A stretch of 64,000 nucleotides of DNA from positions 124,001-188,000 of the forward strand of contig JBBQDN010000002.1 of the NCBI GenBank assembly GCA_038319685.1, given 5' to 3'. Position 1 is the stretch's first letter, and every line of letters begins with the position of its first letter. Made by a program: the position numbers and the translations under genes. Below are positions 1-7,249 of the stretch, piece after piece. The notes below the pieces were generated by a model. That model saw only the letters and a program-made list of their open reading frames with translations, was not told where the DNA came from and did no database searches. Source of the DNA: UBA6022 sp038319685 (GTDB lineage Bacteria > Patescibacteriota > Saccharimonadia > Saccharimonadales > Saccharimonadaceae).

Positions 1-330
1 ACTACGACACCCGAACCAAAAAAATCTCATAAAAAATTACTCCTCGGCATAGGTCTCCTCGTCCTTATCTTGGGGATAGGGATTGGAATTTACGTCATGT
101 ATAGTCTTAAAAATCCTGAAGCCAACAGTACAAAACAGTCAAGTATCGTCGTACCAAATGTCGACAGTACCAAAACAAATAATCCCGAACTTGATGCAGC
201 GACGGACGCTCTGACAAATAGTGCGGTGACTGAAATAAACTATACTTCTACTGACGATAGTGGCGCTGCAACAGACGCAAGTAATTCAACAACTAATGTA
301 GGTGATAGTATTAATGAAAACAATTTATAG
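1..330 (+). CDS. Membrane-anchored protein, 3' part (starts before window)
   Basis: The frame is open to the left edge, so the N-terminus is missing. The visible part begins with a charged, cytosolic-looking stretch (Lys/Ser/His), then one hydrophobic helix (about residues 13-34 of the visible part), then a Ser/Thr/Asn/Asp-rich tail of about 75 residues ending in a TAG at 328-330. This is the layout of a single-pass protein with a disordered outer tail. It overlaps the next gene, whose ATG at 314 lies inside its last codons, so the two are probably co-transcribed. No family is recognised. Confidence 0.6.
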   Translation, partial: TTTPEPKKSHKKLLLGIGLLVLILGIGIGIYVMYSLKNPEANSTKQSSIVVPNVDSTKTNNPELDAATDALTNSAVTEINYTSTDDSGAATDASNSTTNVGDSINENNL

Positions 331-1120
331 TCCCATGAAACTAACAGTGATGATTGGTCTTGCAGTGATCATCGCAGGTGCATCAACCTACCCTGCATTC
401 GCAATCGAGGGATCAGGCCATACAACCGTCACCCCAACGACCAAGCAAACCGAACAGGAAACAGAGTCAACTTCAAACAGTAAACTTACCGAAGTCTGCA
501 CACACTTCAAGAACCTTGATGATAGTAGTCGATCAACCCTCAAAACTCGGTCTTCTGAACTACAGGGTGACTTTAAAAAACGCCTGACTACCCTATCAGA
601 TGGACAAAAAACAGTTGATCAAAAAGTAACTACTGCTCGTAACGATTCAAAATCTGAGTTTGAAATCAGAGTAAATAAATTAAAGTCGACAGATGGACTT
701 AGTGCAGTTCAACTGCAAGCAATCGACACGTACGTCACAAACATGAAACAGGCCGAGGCAATTCGCCAAGCAGCAGTTGACGCCGCCCGTACCACATACC
801 GAACGGATCTCGCAGCGCTCATTACGACCCATCAACAGACTCTCACTGCAGCAGTTACTGCGTATCAGACTGCGGTAAATGCAGCCCTTGCGACAGCCAA
901 AGCAGACTGTGGCAACGGGACTGCCGCTGCAACACTAAAAGCAGCCGTTAAATCCGCCCGTCAAACACTTGACGCGGCTCGTAAATCAGACAAAGTTACC
1001 GGTGCGATCAAACAGCTCGCCACGACTCGTGAAACGACGATCAAGGCTGCCAATGCGACATTTAGAGCTAGTGCAAAAACAAACGCTCAGACCCTTGCTG
1101 CTGTACTTAAAACAAACTAA
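314..1120 (+). CDS. Secreted Ala/Thr-rich helical protein
   Basis: About 268 residues. A signal peptide is visible (hydrophobic stretch ending in TYPAFA, cleavage likely after Ala). The rest is rich in Ala, Thr, Lys and Gln with heptad-like spacing, so it is predicted to be a long helical or coiled-coil protein outside the membrane. The ATG at 314 is chosen because AGGTGA lies 8 bases upstream; an in-frame GTG at 302 and ATG at 335 are alternatives. Two Cys residues could form one disulfide. No family is recognised. It converges on the glutaredoxin gene, with the stop codons overlapping by four bases. Confidence 0.65.
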   Translation: MKTIYSPMKLTVMIGLAVIIAGASTYPAFAIEGSGHTTVTPTTKQTEQETESTSNSKLTEVCTHFKNLDDSSRSTLKTRSSELQGDFKKRLTTLSDGQKTVDQKVTTARNDSKSEFEIRVNKLKSTDGLSAVQLQAIDTYVTNMKQAEAIRQAAVDAARTTYRTDLAALITTHQQTLTAAVTAYQTAVNAALATAKADCGNGTAAATLKAAVKSARQTLDAARKSDKVTGAIKQLATTRETTIKAANATFRASAKTNAQTLAAVLKTN

Positions 1121-1368
1121 ACACCAAGGATAATTGCGAGCTTCTTGTAGTCAAACCCCTGAATCTTTTCTTCTGTTCCGTCATCTTTGGTAATCACGGT
1201 GAACGGTGGTACCTGCATCATGCCACCCGTTGCGCTCATAAGTTGATTCATCGCTTCGTCACTTTCGTCGACAATAACATCAGTATAGCTGAATCCTTTT
1301 TTATCGAGCCACTGCATCTGCGCATGGCAGATAGCACACGTTGAGGTTGAGTAAATTGTAATATTCAT
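1117..1368 (-). CDS. Glutaredoxin-like thiol protein
   Basis: 83 residues, the normal size of a NrdH/glutaredoxin domain. The redox motif CAIC is at residues 11-14 after the first beta strand, and a cis-Pro region (VPPF) follows about 40 residues later, both typical of the fold. The likely role is dithiol-disulfide exchange in the cytosol. It lies 14 bases downstream of the dipZ-like gene on the same strand, so it is probably the last gene of a fasciclin-dipZ-glutaredoxin unit devoted to thiol chemistry. Confidence 0.85.
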   Translation of the reverse strand: MNITIYSTSTCAICHAQMQWLDKKGFSYTDVIVDESDEAMNQLMSATGGMMQVPPFTVITKDDGTEEKIQGFDYKKLAIILGV

Positions 1369-1382
1369 AGTATCTCCTTTTA

Positions 1383-3080
1383 TTAACTTCCGAATGTAAA
1401 CACGTTTAGCTGTACGCCGGCTGGAACGCGTAGTTCCAGTGTCATGTCTTTACTAAAACGATCGAGCTTGATAAGTCGGTAAAGCCGCGCATCGGTAACT
1501 GTCACCATCGAGTCACTGACATCATCGCCAGCAAACTTCGTCTGACTGATTGGCGTACCGCCCAGTAGCACCTGTATTTTTGCATTGTCGACAGGATTTG
1601 CTGTCACGACATAGACTTCCTTGGCAGCAAATCGAAAGGTGAGTGAGCTATCCTGAATCGCTTTGATACCTTCGGCGGTAACCTGCCACTGACCGCCAAG
1701 TGTCCATTGATTTACTCGTGCAAGATTACCCGGAGTAAACGTTGATGTTCCTTGAACTAACCGTGGCGTACCCGTAAAGTTACTTGCCCGTTTCGTTCCT
1801 AAGTAAGTCTCGGGTGTCTGCTCATTCGTCACAGGAACCTGACCAGATAGGGCAGTGGTCGTTTTTTCTGGAACCTTGCCTCCGTCCTCCGCAAGGAGTG
1901 TTCGAATTGCCTGCTCGGTTTCCTTGTACTCACCCTCGCCACCATGATAGCGGCGAACGTTTCCCTGTTTATCAATCAGATAGCTGCCTGGCCAATACTG
2001 ATTTTCATAGGCATTCCAGGTTGAAAAATCATTATCGAGGGCAATCGGATACATCAGATTTGCCTTTTTAGCCGCATCACGAACATTACTTGGGTTCTTT
2101 TCAAACGAGAATTCCGGTGCATGGATCCCGATAATTTCAAATCCACTATCTTTGTAGGTACTATACCAGTCACGAAGATACGGCTGGGTACGTATACAGT
2201 TAATGCAGCTGTAAGTCCAAAAATCGATCAGAACTACCTTGCCCTTCATACTTTCAAGCGTCCGAGGATTGCTGTTGATCCAATTCTGCAGGCCTTTGAA
2301 TTCAGGTGCTTTGTACGGCTTTACGTTCAGAACACCGTCGGCGTTTTCGCGACTACTACTTGGAATCAACTGTGCAGATAACTTGTCAAAGTTAAACGGC
2401 GTATGCTCGGATACATAGGTCTGAAGTTTTTTGTCATAGCCGGTCATCACGAGTAGCCCAACAATAATAAACAAAATTGCAACCGCTCGGCTAAACCAAC
2501 CTCGTGGATTACTCGCAAACTTTAATTTACGAACAAACTTCTGACCGATAAATCCAATAAGCAGCAGCATAATACTCAGGCCTAGTACGTACGCGACCAT
2601 ATAGGCCATTGCAACACCGAAGTTAACGGGTAACACCGTTGCGAGAATATATGCATAGACCGGACTACAGCTACTAAACACAGGACCGAGCGCTGCACCC
2701 GTAATGATCGCTCCAATAACTGCACCCTTACCAGAACTTTTGCCGAGCAGCTGTTGGCTTTTTGACTGGATATTAAGCGCAATAATAAGTTTTTCATAAA
2801 TAACAGGGAACAAGAACACGATACCAATCCCAACGATAATCCCACCACTAATGTACGTAATGAGTTCTGGTGGAATATTGATCAATAATGTCGTCGCTTT
2901 TAACAGAACAGTAAATATAATCAGCGATACAGCCAAACTCGCAGCAATAATAATTGGCCGTCTTTTGTCCTGGACATCACCACTAACCGATCCGCCAATG
3001 ATAATTGGCAGGAGAGGCAGGACACAGGGCGCCAGAACGGTGATGATTCCTGCAAAAAATGCTCCGAAAAGTAAAAACAT
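1383..3080 (-). CDS. dipZ: DipZ-type CcdA/thioredoxin fusion, thiol-disulfide transporter
   Basis: 565 residues in three parts. Residues 1-215 are a six-helix CcdA/DsbD membrane domain with the electron-transfer cysteines at C19 (APCVLP) and C138 (SSCSP). Residues about 255-400 are a TlpA/thioredoxin-like domain with CINC at 292-295 (context FWTYSCINC). Residues about 420-565 form a beta-rich C-terminal domain as in mycobacterial DipZ. The protein should carry reducing power from cytosolic thioredoxin or glutaredoxin to the outside. AGGGGA precedes the ATG. Its neighbours are a glutaredoxin and a fasciclin protein. The order and length fit the DipZ family well. Confidence 0.88.
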   Translation of the reverse strand: MFLLFGAFFAGIITVLAPCVLPLLPIIIGGSVSGDVQDKRRPIIIAASLAVSLIIFTVLLKATTLLINIPPELITYISGGIIVGIGIVFLFPVIYEKLIIALNIQSKSQQLLGKSSGKGAVIGAIITGAALGPVFSSCSPVYAYILATVLPVNFGVAMAYMVAYVLGLSIMLLLIGFIGQKFVRKLKFASNPRGWFSRAVAILFIIVGLLVMTGYDKKLQTYVSEHTPFNFDKLSAQLIPSSSRENADGVLNVKPYKAPEFKGLQNWINSNPRTLESMKGKVVLIDFWTYSCINCIRTQPYLRDWYSTYKDSGFEIIGIHAPEFSFEKNPSNVRDAAKKANLMYPIALDNDFSTWNAYENQYWPGSYLIDKQGNVRRYHGGEGEYKETEQAIRTLLAEDGGKVPEKTTTALSGQVPVTNEQTPETYLGTKRASNFTGTPRLVQGTSTFTPGNLARVNQWTLGGQWQVTAEGIKAIQDSSLTFRFAAKEVYVVTANPVDNAKIQVLLGGTPISQTKFAGDDVSDSMVTVTDARLYRLIKLDRFSKDMTLELRVPAGVQLNVFTFGS

Positions 3081-3101
3081 TATAGGTCCCCTTATCTAGG
3101 T

Positions 3102-3133
3102 GAGAATGCCTGCCAGTACGGTCAGGCATTCTC
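3102..3133. promoter_or_regulatory. 11-bp perfect hairpin between fasciclin and dipZ genes
   Basis: GAGAATGCCTG (3102-3112) pairs perfectly with CAGGCATTCTC (3123-3133) around a 10-base loop. It lies between two minus-strand genes. No U-run follows on the minus strand, so it looks more like an intra-operon mRNA processing or partial-attenuation hairpin than a full terminator. Confidence 0.55.
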
Positions 3134-3147
3134 GTTTATATACGTCA

Positions 3148-3774
3148 CTAGTTCTTCGGCATCAAGACTGATTTCACCACATGTGTGACGCCATTGCTCG
3201 AGATCACATCAGACGTTTCAACGCTGACTTTGTTTCCCTTAGCATCTTGAATTTTAAGTTCATTGTTTTCGAGTACAGGCATCAACATTTCACCTTGAAC
3301 AGAGGTGAGCGATTCGCCTTTTTGTGCCATAACACGTAGGTCGGCACTTGTGTATGTACCGGCCACAACATGATAGGTCAAAATATTTGCAAGTGCTGCT
3401 TTGTTCTCGGGTTTGAGTAAGTTGTCGACTGTGCCAGCAGGCAAGGCAGCAAATGCATCATTTGTTGGTGCAAACACTGTAAATGGACCTTCGCTTTTTA
3501 ATGTATCGACAAGTCCTGCAGCTTTGACGGCTGTCACGAGTGTCGTCACGTTTTTCGCATTGACGGCGTTATCGACGATGTCTTTACTCTGTACCATCCT
3601 CGCACCACCAACCGTGACACCATCTTCGGTGCTCATACTCATTTGTGATGAGTTTGCGTTTGTTGTTGTGGCTGATTTGTTCATAGTACCAGTTGCGTAA
3701 CCGATGCCGCCGCCAAGGGCGAGACCGACGATCATACTAATAACTATTATTGCAGTTTTGCTTCCAGATTCCAT
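3148..3774 (-). CDS. Membrane-anchored fasciclin (FAS1) domain protein
   Basis: 208 residues. An N-terminal hydrophobic anchor (residues about 8-28) is followed by a Ser/Thr/Asn linker and one FAS1 domain (about residues 65-206) with the H1 box (EGPFTVFAPTNDAFAALP) and H2 region (GVTHVVKSVLMP). FAS1 domains act outside the cell in adhesion. AAAGGAGGG before the ATG decides the start. Transcribed away from the MarR gene and towards dipZ, so it probably heads a surface/redox operon controlled by that regulator. Confidence 0.88.
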   Translation of the reverse strand: MESGSKTAIIVISMIVGLALGGGIGYATGTMNKSATTTNANSSQMSMSTEDGVTVGGARMVQSKDIVDNAVNAKNVTTLVTAVKAAGLVDTLKSEGPFTVFAPTNDAFAALPAGTVDNLLKPENKAALANILTYHVVAGTYTSADLRVMAQKGESLTSVQGEMLMPVLENNELKIQDAKGNKVSVETSDVISSNGVTHVVKSVLMPKN

Positions 3775-3805
3775 AAGAACCCTCCTTTGTTAATAATCTT
3801 GATTG

Positions 3806-3835
3806 TTAGGTTAATACTTTACTTTATTAACTTAA
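3806..3835. promoter_or_regulatory. Dyad in the marR/fasciclin divergent promoter
   Basis: TTAGGTTAATA (3806-3816) and TATTAACTTAA (3825-3835) form an inverted repeat with 10 of 11 bases matching, 8 bases apart. It sits between two divergent genes, just upstream of a -10-like TATAGT (3844-3849) that lies 3 bases before the MarR start codon. MarR dimers bind such dyads, so it is a likely autoregulatory operator. The link to this regulator is inference. Confidence 0.5.
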
Positions 3836-3852
3836 CATACTAGTATAGTAAT

Positions 3853-4335
3853 ATGAATGATATGACAAAGTCAACAATTTTACCAAAAATCGATCTTTCG
3901 TCCCTGGCGACATATGAAGTTGGCGTCATGCAATCTTCGGCTCATCGTTTAATGAGCAAAATTAAATCGCACTATTTAGAACAATACGACTTAACCGCTA
4001 TGCAGTGGTTCGCCCTTGGTTACATTAATGACGCTGGCCCCGATGGTATGTCCCTGACTGCCCTAAAAGATATTCTCGACACAACCATGCCATTTATTAC
4101 GAATACCATTAACCTGCTTGAATCAAAGGGTTTGATACGCAAAATTACCAAACCGGGCGACAACCGCACGAAAATCGTGTTCATTAACCCCAGTTACAAA
4201 CCACTATTAAAGCAGATCGAAGTTGGCCTACGCGACGAACTTCGTCGAGAATTATACGGTAATGACACGATCACCCGGGATGAACTACAAACGTATGTCA
4301 ATGTCATCTATAAAATGGTCCAAAGTAGCAAATAA
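3853..4335 (+). CDS. MarR-family transcriptional regulator
   Basis: 160 residues, the usual size of MarR proteins. The winged-helix core is about residues 45-115: the helix-turn-helix lies around GMSLTALKDILDTTMPFIT, followed by an LLESKGLIRK segment and a wing with KPGDNRTK, all in the canonical order. Flanking helices would make the dimer. It is transcribed divergently from the fasciclin gene with a dyad in between. It likely senses a small molecule or oxidant and controls the fasciclin-dipZ-glutaredoxin genes; the ligand cannot be read from sequence. No Shine-Dalgarno is present, so it may be translated from a leaderless message. Confidence 0.85.
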   Translation: MNDMTKSTILPKIDLSSLATYEVGVMQSSAHRLMSKIKSHYLEQYDLTAMQWFALGYINDAGPDGMSLTALKDILDTTMPFITNTINLLESKGLIRKITKPGDNRTKIVFINPSYKPLLKQIEVGLRDELRRELYGNDTITRDELQTYVNVIYKMVQSSK

Positions 4336-4347
4336 TCAAGGTGCCTT

Positions 4348-4383
4348 AAAAAATACCACCGACATGTGCCGGTGGTATTTTTT
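4348..4383. terminator. Bidirectional rho-independent terminator
   Basis: ATACCACCG pairs with CGGTGGTAT, flanked by an A-run on the left and a T-run on the right, so it can stop transcription from both the MarR gene (+) and the secreted protein gene (-). Confidence 0.88.
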
Positions 4384-4405
4384 GTGGGGTGTATATATAA
4401 ATCTG

Positions 4406-4924
4406 TTACTGCGTCGTATCGGTATCGGCACCTTTTGGACCACCATGCATGCCACGATTACCACCGCCATGTCCCATGACGAATCGAAGGTATTCATTGG
4501 CGATACCGTTGTCCTTGGCCCACGCCTCAAGAGAAACGCGTTTTGCTTCCATCTCGGTTTTCATTTCAGCACGAGTTTTGGTACTTACTGTGTCTTTTGC
4601 CGCGTCACGTGCCGCTTGTAGTTCGGTGCGTTTGGCAAGGATCTTGTCAACCTGCGCCTGGGTCAGTTTGCCGTCGGTCACTAGTTTCGCAAGATCGGCT
4701 TTTACCTGTGTCTCGTGCTCTGCCTCGCGCGCAGTGCGCTGTTCGTCAAATACTTTTTGAACGTCAGTTTTACTAAGATTAAATTTAGTTGAAATTGCAT
4801 CAACTAAACTCGAAAATGGGTTTGTACTATTTGTATCGGTGCTCGCATGTGCGATACCGACACCTGCCACTCCCGCAAGTCCAATCGTCGTCACAATCCC
4901 CGCTGTGATAAGTTGTTTTCTCAT
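4406..4924 (-). CDS. Secreted charged helical protein
   Basis: 172 residues with a clear signal peptide (hydrophobic core at residues 7-24, cleavage after AHA). The mature part is Lys/Glu/Ala-rich and helical, containing a segment of the type LAKLVTDGKLTQAQVDKIL that recurs in small exported bacterial proteins, and it ends in a Gly/His/Asp-rich tail (GHGGGNRGMHGG). The His/Gly tail suggests possible metal binding, which is inference. AAAGGAG lies before the ATG. No characterised family is recognised. Confidence 0.7.
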   Translation of the reverse strand: MRKQLITAGIVTTIGLAGVAGVGIAHASTDTNSTNPFSSLVDAISTKFNLSKTDVQKVFDEQRTAREAEHETQVKADLAKLVTDGKLTQAQVDKILAKRTELQAARDAAKDTVSTKTRAEMKTEMEAKRVSLEAWAKDNGIANEYLRFVMGHGGGNRGMHGGPKGADTDTTQ

Positions 4925-5067
4925 GTAAACTCCTTTCGTGCATTATGCATCGTTGTCGTCCGCTATCAGCGCGACAAGGTTAATAGTACAGAATTTGTTT
5001 GAGAAGAGACTGAGATGACGAGAACAGGTAGAGTCGTACGAGTCCCTTGGGTGTTACAATAATTAGC

Positions 5068-5586
5068 ATGACTGAATTTCTCGACATCGTAAACGAACAA
5101 GATGCAGTAATTGGACGAGCTGAACGTAGCGAAGTTAAAGAAAAAGGCCTTATTTGCCGGATGGTTTTTGTTGGTTTTTATACACCCGATAAGAGAGTTA
5201 TCCTTCAACGCCGAAGCATGATGAAAAAACTTGCTCCCGGTAAACTCACTAGCACTGTTAGTGGTCATGTCGAAAGCGGCATGAACTATGACGATACTGC
5301 AGCAAAAGAAACCTTCGAAGAAACCGGTATCACAATCGATCCGACTAAATTGATCTCACTTGGTGTTGCCTATTCAGTTCTGAGTGATGTCGCCATGCGT
5401 GCATCATATATCTATCCGTACGAAGGTTCGATTGATGATCTCAAAATTGAAGAAAACGAAGGTACTGGGTTTGAAATAATGACAATTGATCAGTTCAGAC
5501 AAAAACATACCGATAACCCCGAAGATTTCACTCCTTTCCTATTAAGTGAACTTGGGACTGAGATGATCAATCAAATTGAAAAGTAG
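5068..5586 (+). CDS. Nudix hydrolase, isopentenyl-diphosphate isomerase-like subgroup
   Basis: 172 residues from the ATG at 5068. The Nudix box occupies about residues 69-91 and keeps the metal-binding glutamates (KETFEETGI), while the first box Glu is replaced. The N-terminal pattern (VNEQDAVIGRAERSEVKEKG) resembles the YfcD/IDI-type subgroup. It probably hydrolyses a nucleoside diphosphate-linked substrate; the exact substrate is unknown. TACAAT (5055-5060) ends seven bases before the ATG and there is no Shine-Dalgarno, so the message is probably leaderless and the in-frame upstream start at 5047 is unlikely. Confidence 0.82.
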   Translation: MTEFLDIVNEQDAVIGRAERSEVKEKGLICRMVFVGFYTPDKRVILQRRSMMKKLAPGKLTSTVSGHVESGMNYDDTAAKETFEETGITIDPTKLISLGVAYSVLSDVAMRASYIYPYEGSIDDLKIEENEGTGFEIMTIDQFRQKHTDNPEDFTPFLLSELGTEMINQIEK

Positions 5587-5615
5587 ATGAATGACAGGAA
5601 TATCGGCTAAAGCCT

Positions 5616-5722
5616 CCTTCGTTTGCTGGCGGAAAAATGTAAACACTTTTCCGCTGCGCGGCACTTTGCGACCATGTGACTATTTTTGCTTTGCAAAAAG
5701 TCACAGGTTCAATTTCTGACCG
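5616..5722. repeat. tRNA-associated repeat, copy 1
   Basis: About 107 bp that align to a second copy at 9233-9330. Shared parts are a hairpin around TGTAAACAC flanked by GGAAAAA/TTTTCC, and a second hairpin GACTATTTTTGC/GCAAAAAGTC. The last 23 bases (5700-5722) read, in the opposite orientation, like the T-arm of the tRNA-Met gene 57 bases further on. Each copy lies just downstream of a minus-strand tRNA gene. Confidence 0.6.
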
Positions 5723-5735
5723 CAAAATTACCATA

Positions 5736-5760
5736 GAAAAAGCCCCACCAAAGGTGAGAC
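5736..5760 (-). terminator. Terminator of tRNA-Met
   Basis: On the minus strand GTCTCACC pairs with GGTGGGGC around a TTT loop and is followed by TTTTT. It lies a few bases past the tRNA CCA end. Confidence 0.75.
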
Positions 5761-5768
5761 TGTTTCTA

Positions 5769-5845
5769 TGGTAGTAGCGACAGGAATTGAACCTGTGACC
5801 TCAAGCTTATGAGTCTTGCGCTCTAACCAACTGAGCTACGCTACC
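5769..5845 (-). tRNA. tRNA-Met (CAU), elongator
   Basis: 77 bases including an encoded CCA. The cloverleaf is clear: acceptor GGTAGCG/CGCTACT, D-arm with GCTC/GAGC, anticodon loop CTCATAA, T-arm CAGG/CCTG with TTCAATT. The first acceptor pair is G1:U72 rather than the C:A mismatch of initiators, so it is assigned as elongator. The last anticodon-stem pair is a purine mismatch (A31:G39), which is unusual. Confidence 0.9.
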
Positions 5846-5924
5846 GTATGTCCTTCGCTACAAAAATGCAGTGAATACAGAGATGATTGTAGCAAAAGAA
5901 AGCAACAATTTCTAGAGGGGCTGA

Positions 5925-6074
5925 TTATTCAACATCGATGTCGTCAGGGATGGCAGCGTGGCGGGTATCGACAAAGTGACGAAGTTCATCGTCAGTCCGT
6001 TCACGGTTCCATGTTGCAAGTCCTAAGATATCACTAAGGGTAACGGCTTCGATGCCGCTTGATTGCGTTTCCAT
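5925..6074 (-). CDS. Small acidic protein (49 aa), hypothetical
   Basis: An open frame of 49 codons with ATG at 6072-6074 and TAA at 5925-5927. The product is acidic (about ten Asp/Glu) with a central segment NRERTDDELRHFVDTRH and an acidic C-terminus. No family is recognised and the ribosome binding site is weak (GAAAG). It fills the space between the tRNA gene and the membrane protein gene and has a protein-like composition, so it is listed with caution. Confidence 0.45.
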   Translation of the reverse strand: METQSSGIEAVTLSDILGLATWNRERTDDELRHFVDTRHAAIPDDIDVE

Positions 6075-6194
6075 TGTGTTTGTTTGCTTTCTTTTTGTTT
6101 TTAATTTCTTATATGTCTATTTAAGCATAAAAGGTTTAAAAAAGCAATAGTATTTTGTATGATTTTTGACCTTTTGCCACCGCTTATGCTATAA

Positions 6195-6950
6195 ATGGTA
6201 CAAGGGGTAACTGAAAAACAAACAAATATGGACATCCTGAGTTCGTTCCTCATCGTCATCGTCGCCGCGTGTATTCACGCGAGTTTTCAGTTGAGCGTCA
6301 GTATGCTGACTCTGCTTAGCGGACATGCTATCGGTGCAAAACATTCGCATGCTCGACTACTTCGGCTGACGAGTGGGTTTGTGTTTGGCGCATCAGTCAT
6401 GACTATGTTGCTTATTTCATTTACGTCGTATATATTACAACAATTATTTCACGGAACCACACCGTTACTCGTCTGGGCAATGAGCTGTGGACTCCTCCTT
6501 GGCCTAGGTGTCGCCGTATGGGCATTTTACTATCGGCGTGAAAGTGGCACAACTCTATGGCTCCCCCGGGGAACCGCCAAATATCTTTCGGATCGTACCA
6601 AGGCCACAAAAAGCAGTGCCGAGGCATTCGGTCTAGGGCTGAGTAGCGTGACAGCCGAACTGTTGTTTATCGTGGCACCGATTATCATCGCATCTCTGGC
6701 ACTTGTTCACCTTACTCCACAACTCCAATTACTTGGTGTTGGCCTCTATGTATTTGTTTCGATGGTGTCACTTTTGCTAGTTTGGGCGCTGGTTGGCAGT
6801 GGTCATAGTCTCAGTGGCATCCAGAAATGGCGCGAACGTAATAAACGATTCCTGCAATTTGCAGCCGGCAGCGGACTGATCGCACTTGGATTTTACGTCT
6901 ATGTTGACCAGGTGATGTCCGCCACAGTCCTTGCCGCTGGGGTCCAATAG
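6195..6950 (+). CDS. Polytopic membrane protein, CcdA/LysE-like layout
   Basis: 251 residues with about six hydrophobic helices. The spacing and the basic loop after helix 3 (WLPRGTAKYLSDRTKATK) recall small CcdA or LysE-type transport proteins, but no key cysteines are present, so the family is not fixed. TTGACC-N18-TATAAA lies directly upstream and overlaps the ATG at 6195; the in-frame ATG at 6228 (MDILSS) may be the true start. The ATP-cone gene follows two bases after the stop. Confidence 0.65.
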   Translation: MVQGVTEKQTNMDILSSFLIVIVAACIHASFQLSVSMLTLLSGHAIGAKHSHARLLRLTSGFVFGASVMTMLLISFTSYILQQLFHGTTPLLVWAMSCGLLLGLGVAVWAFYYRRESGTTLWLPRGTAKYLSDRTKATKSSAEAFGLGLSSVTAELLFIVAPIIIASLALVHLTPQLQLLGVGLYVFVSMVSLLLVWALVGSGHSLSGIQKWRERNKRFLQFAAGSGLIALGFYVYVDQVMSATVLAAGVQ

Positions 6951-6952
6951 CA

Positions 6953-7237
6953 ATGAGTAAAGCAATCGATATCGTCAAACAAGGTGGCCGCCGACCGACC
7001 GAAAGTTTCCGGCGTGATAAACTCCACGCCAGCATCCGCGCTGCCTGCCTGAGCGTGCGTAGCCCGGTTGGATCGGCCGAAACCACAGCGACTAATGTCT
7101 GTGACGCCGTGATTATCTGGCTCAACACAAAACCCGAAGCCACTAGCGCAGACCTTCGCCGAATCGCCAGTCAAAACCTTGAAAAGTTCCATCCCGACGC
7201 CGCGTACTTATACAAACATCACCGCTTGATAATCTAA
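6953..7237 (+). CDS. Stand-alone ATP-cone domain protein
   Basis: 94 residues made up almost entirely of one ATP-cone domain, the nucleotide-sensing module normally found at the N-terminus of ribonucleotide reductase or in NrdR. Visible signs are the GRRPTESFRRDKLHASIRAAC start (strand then basic helix), a central Val-rich helix, and an end like NLEKFHPDAAYLYKHH. No catalytic or zinc-ribbon part is attached, and no reductase gene is nearby. It lies between a membrane protein gene (two bases) and the flavoprotein gene (12 bases), so it is probably co-transcribed with both. Its partner is unknown. Confidence 0.75.
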   Translation: MSKAIDIVKQGGRRPTESFRRDKLHASIRAACLSVRSPVGSAETTATNVCDAVIIWLNTKPEATSADLRRIASQNLEKFHPDAAYLYKHHRLII

Positions 7238-7249
7238 GGAGCAAAACAC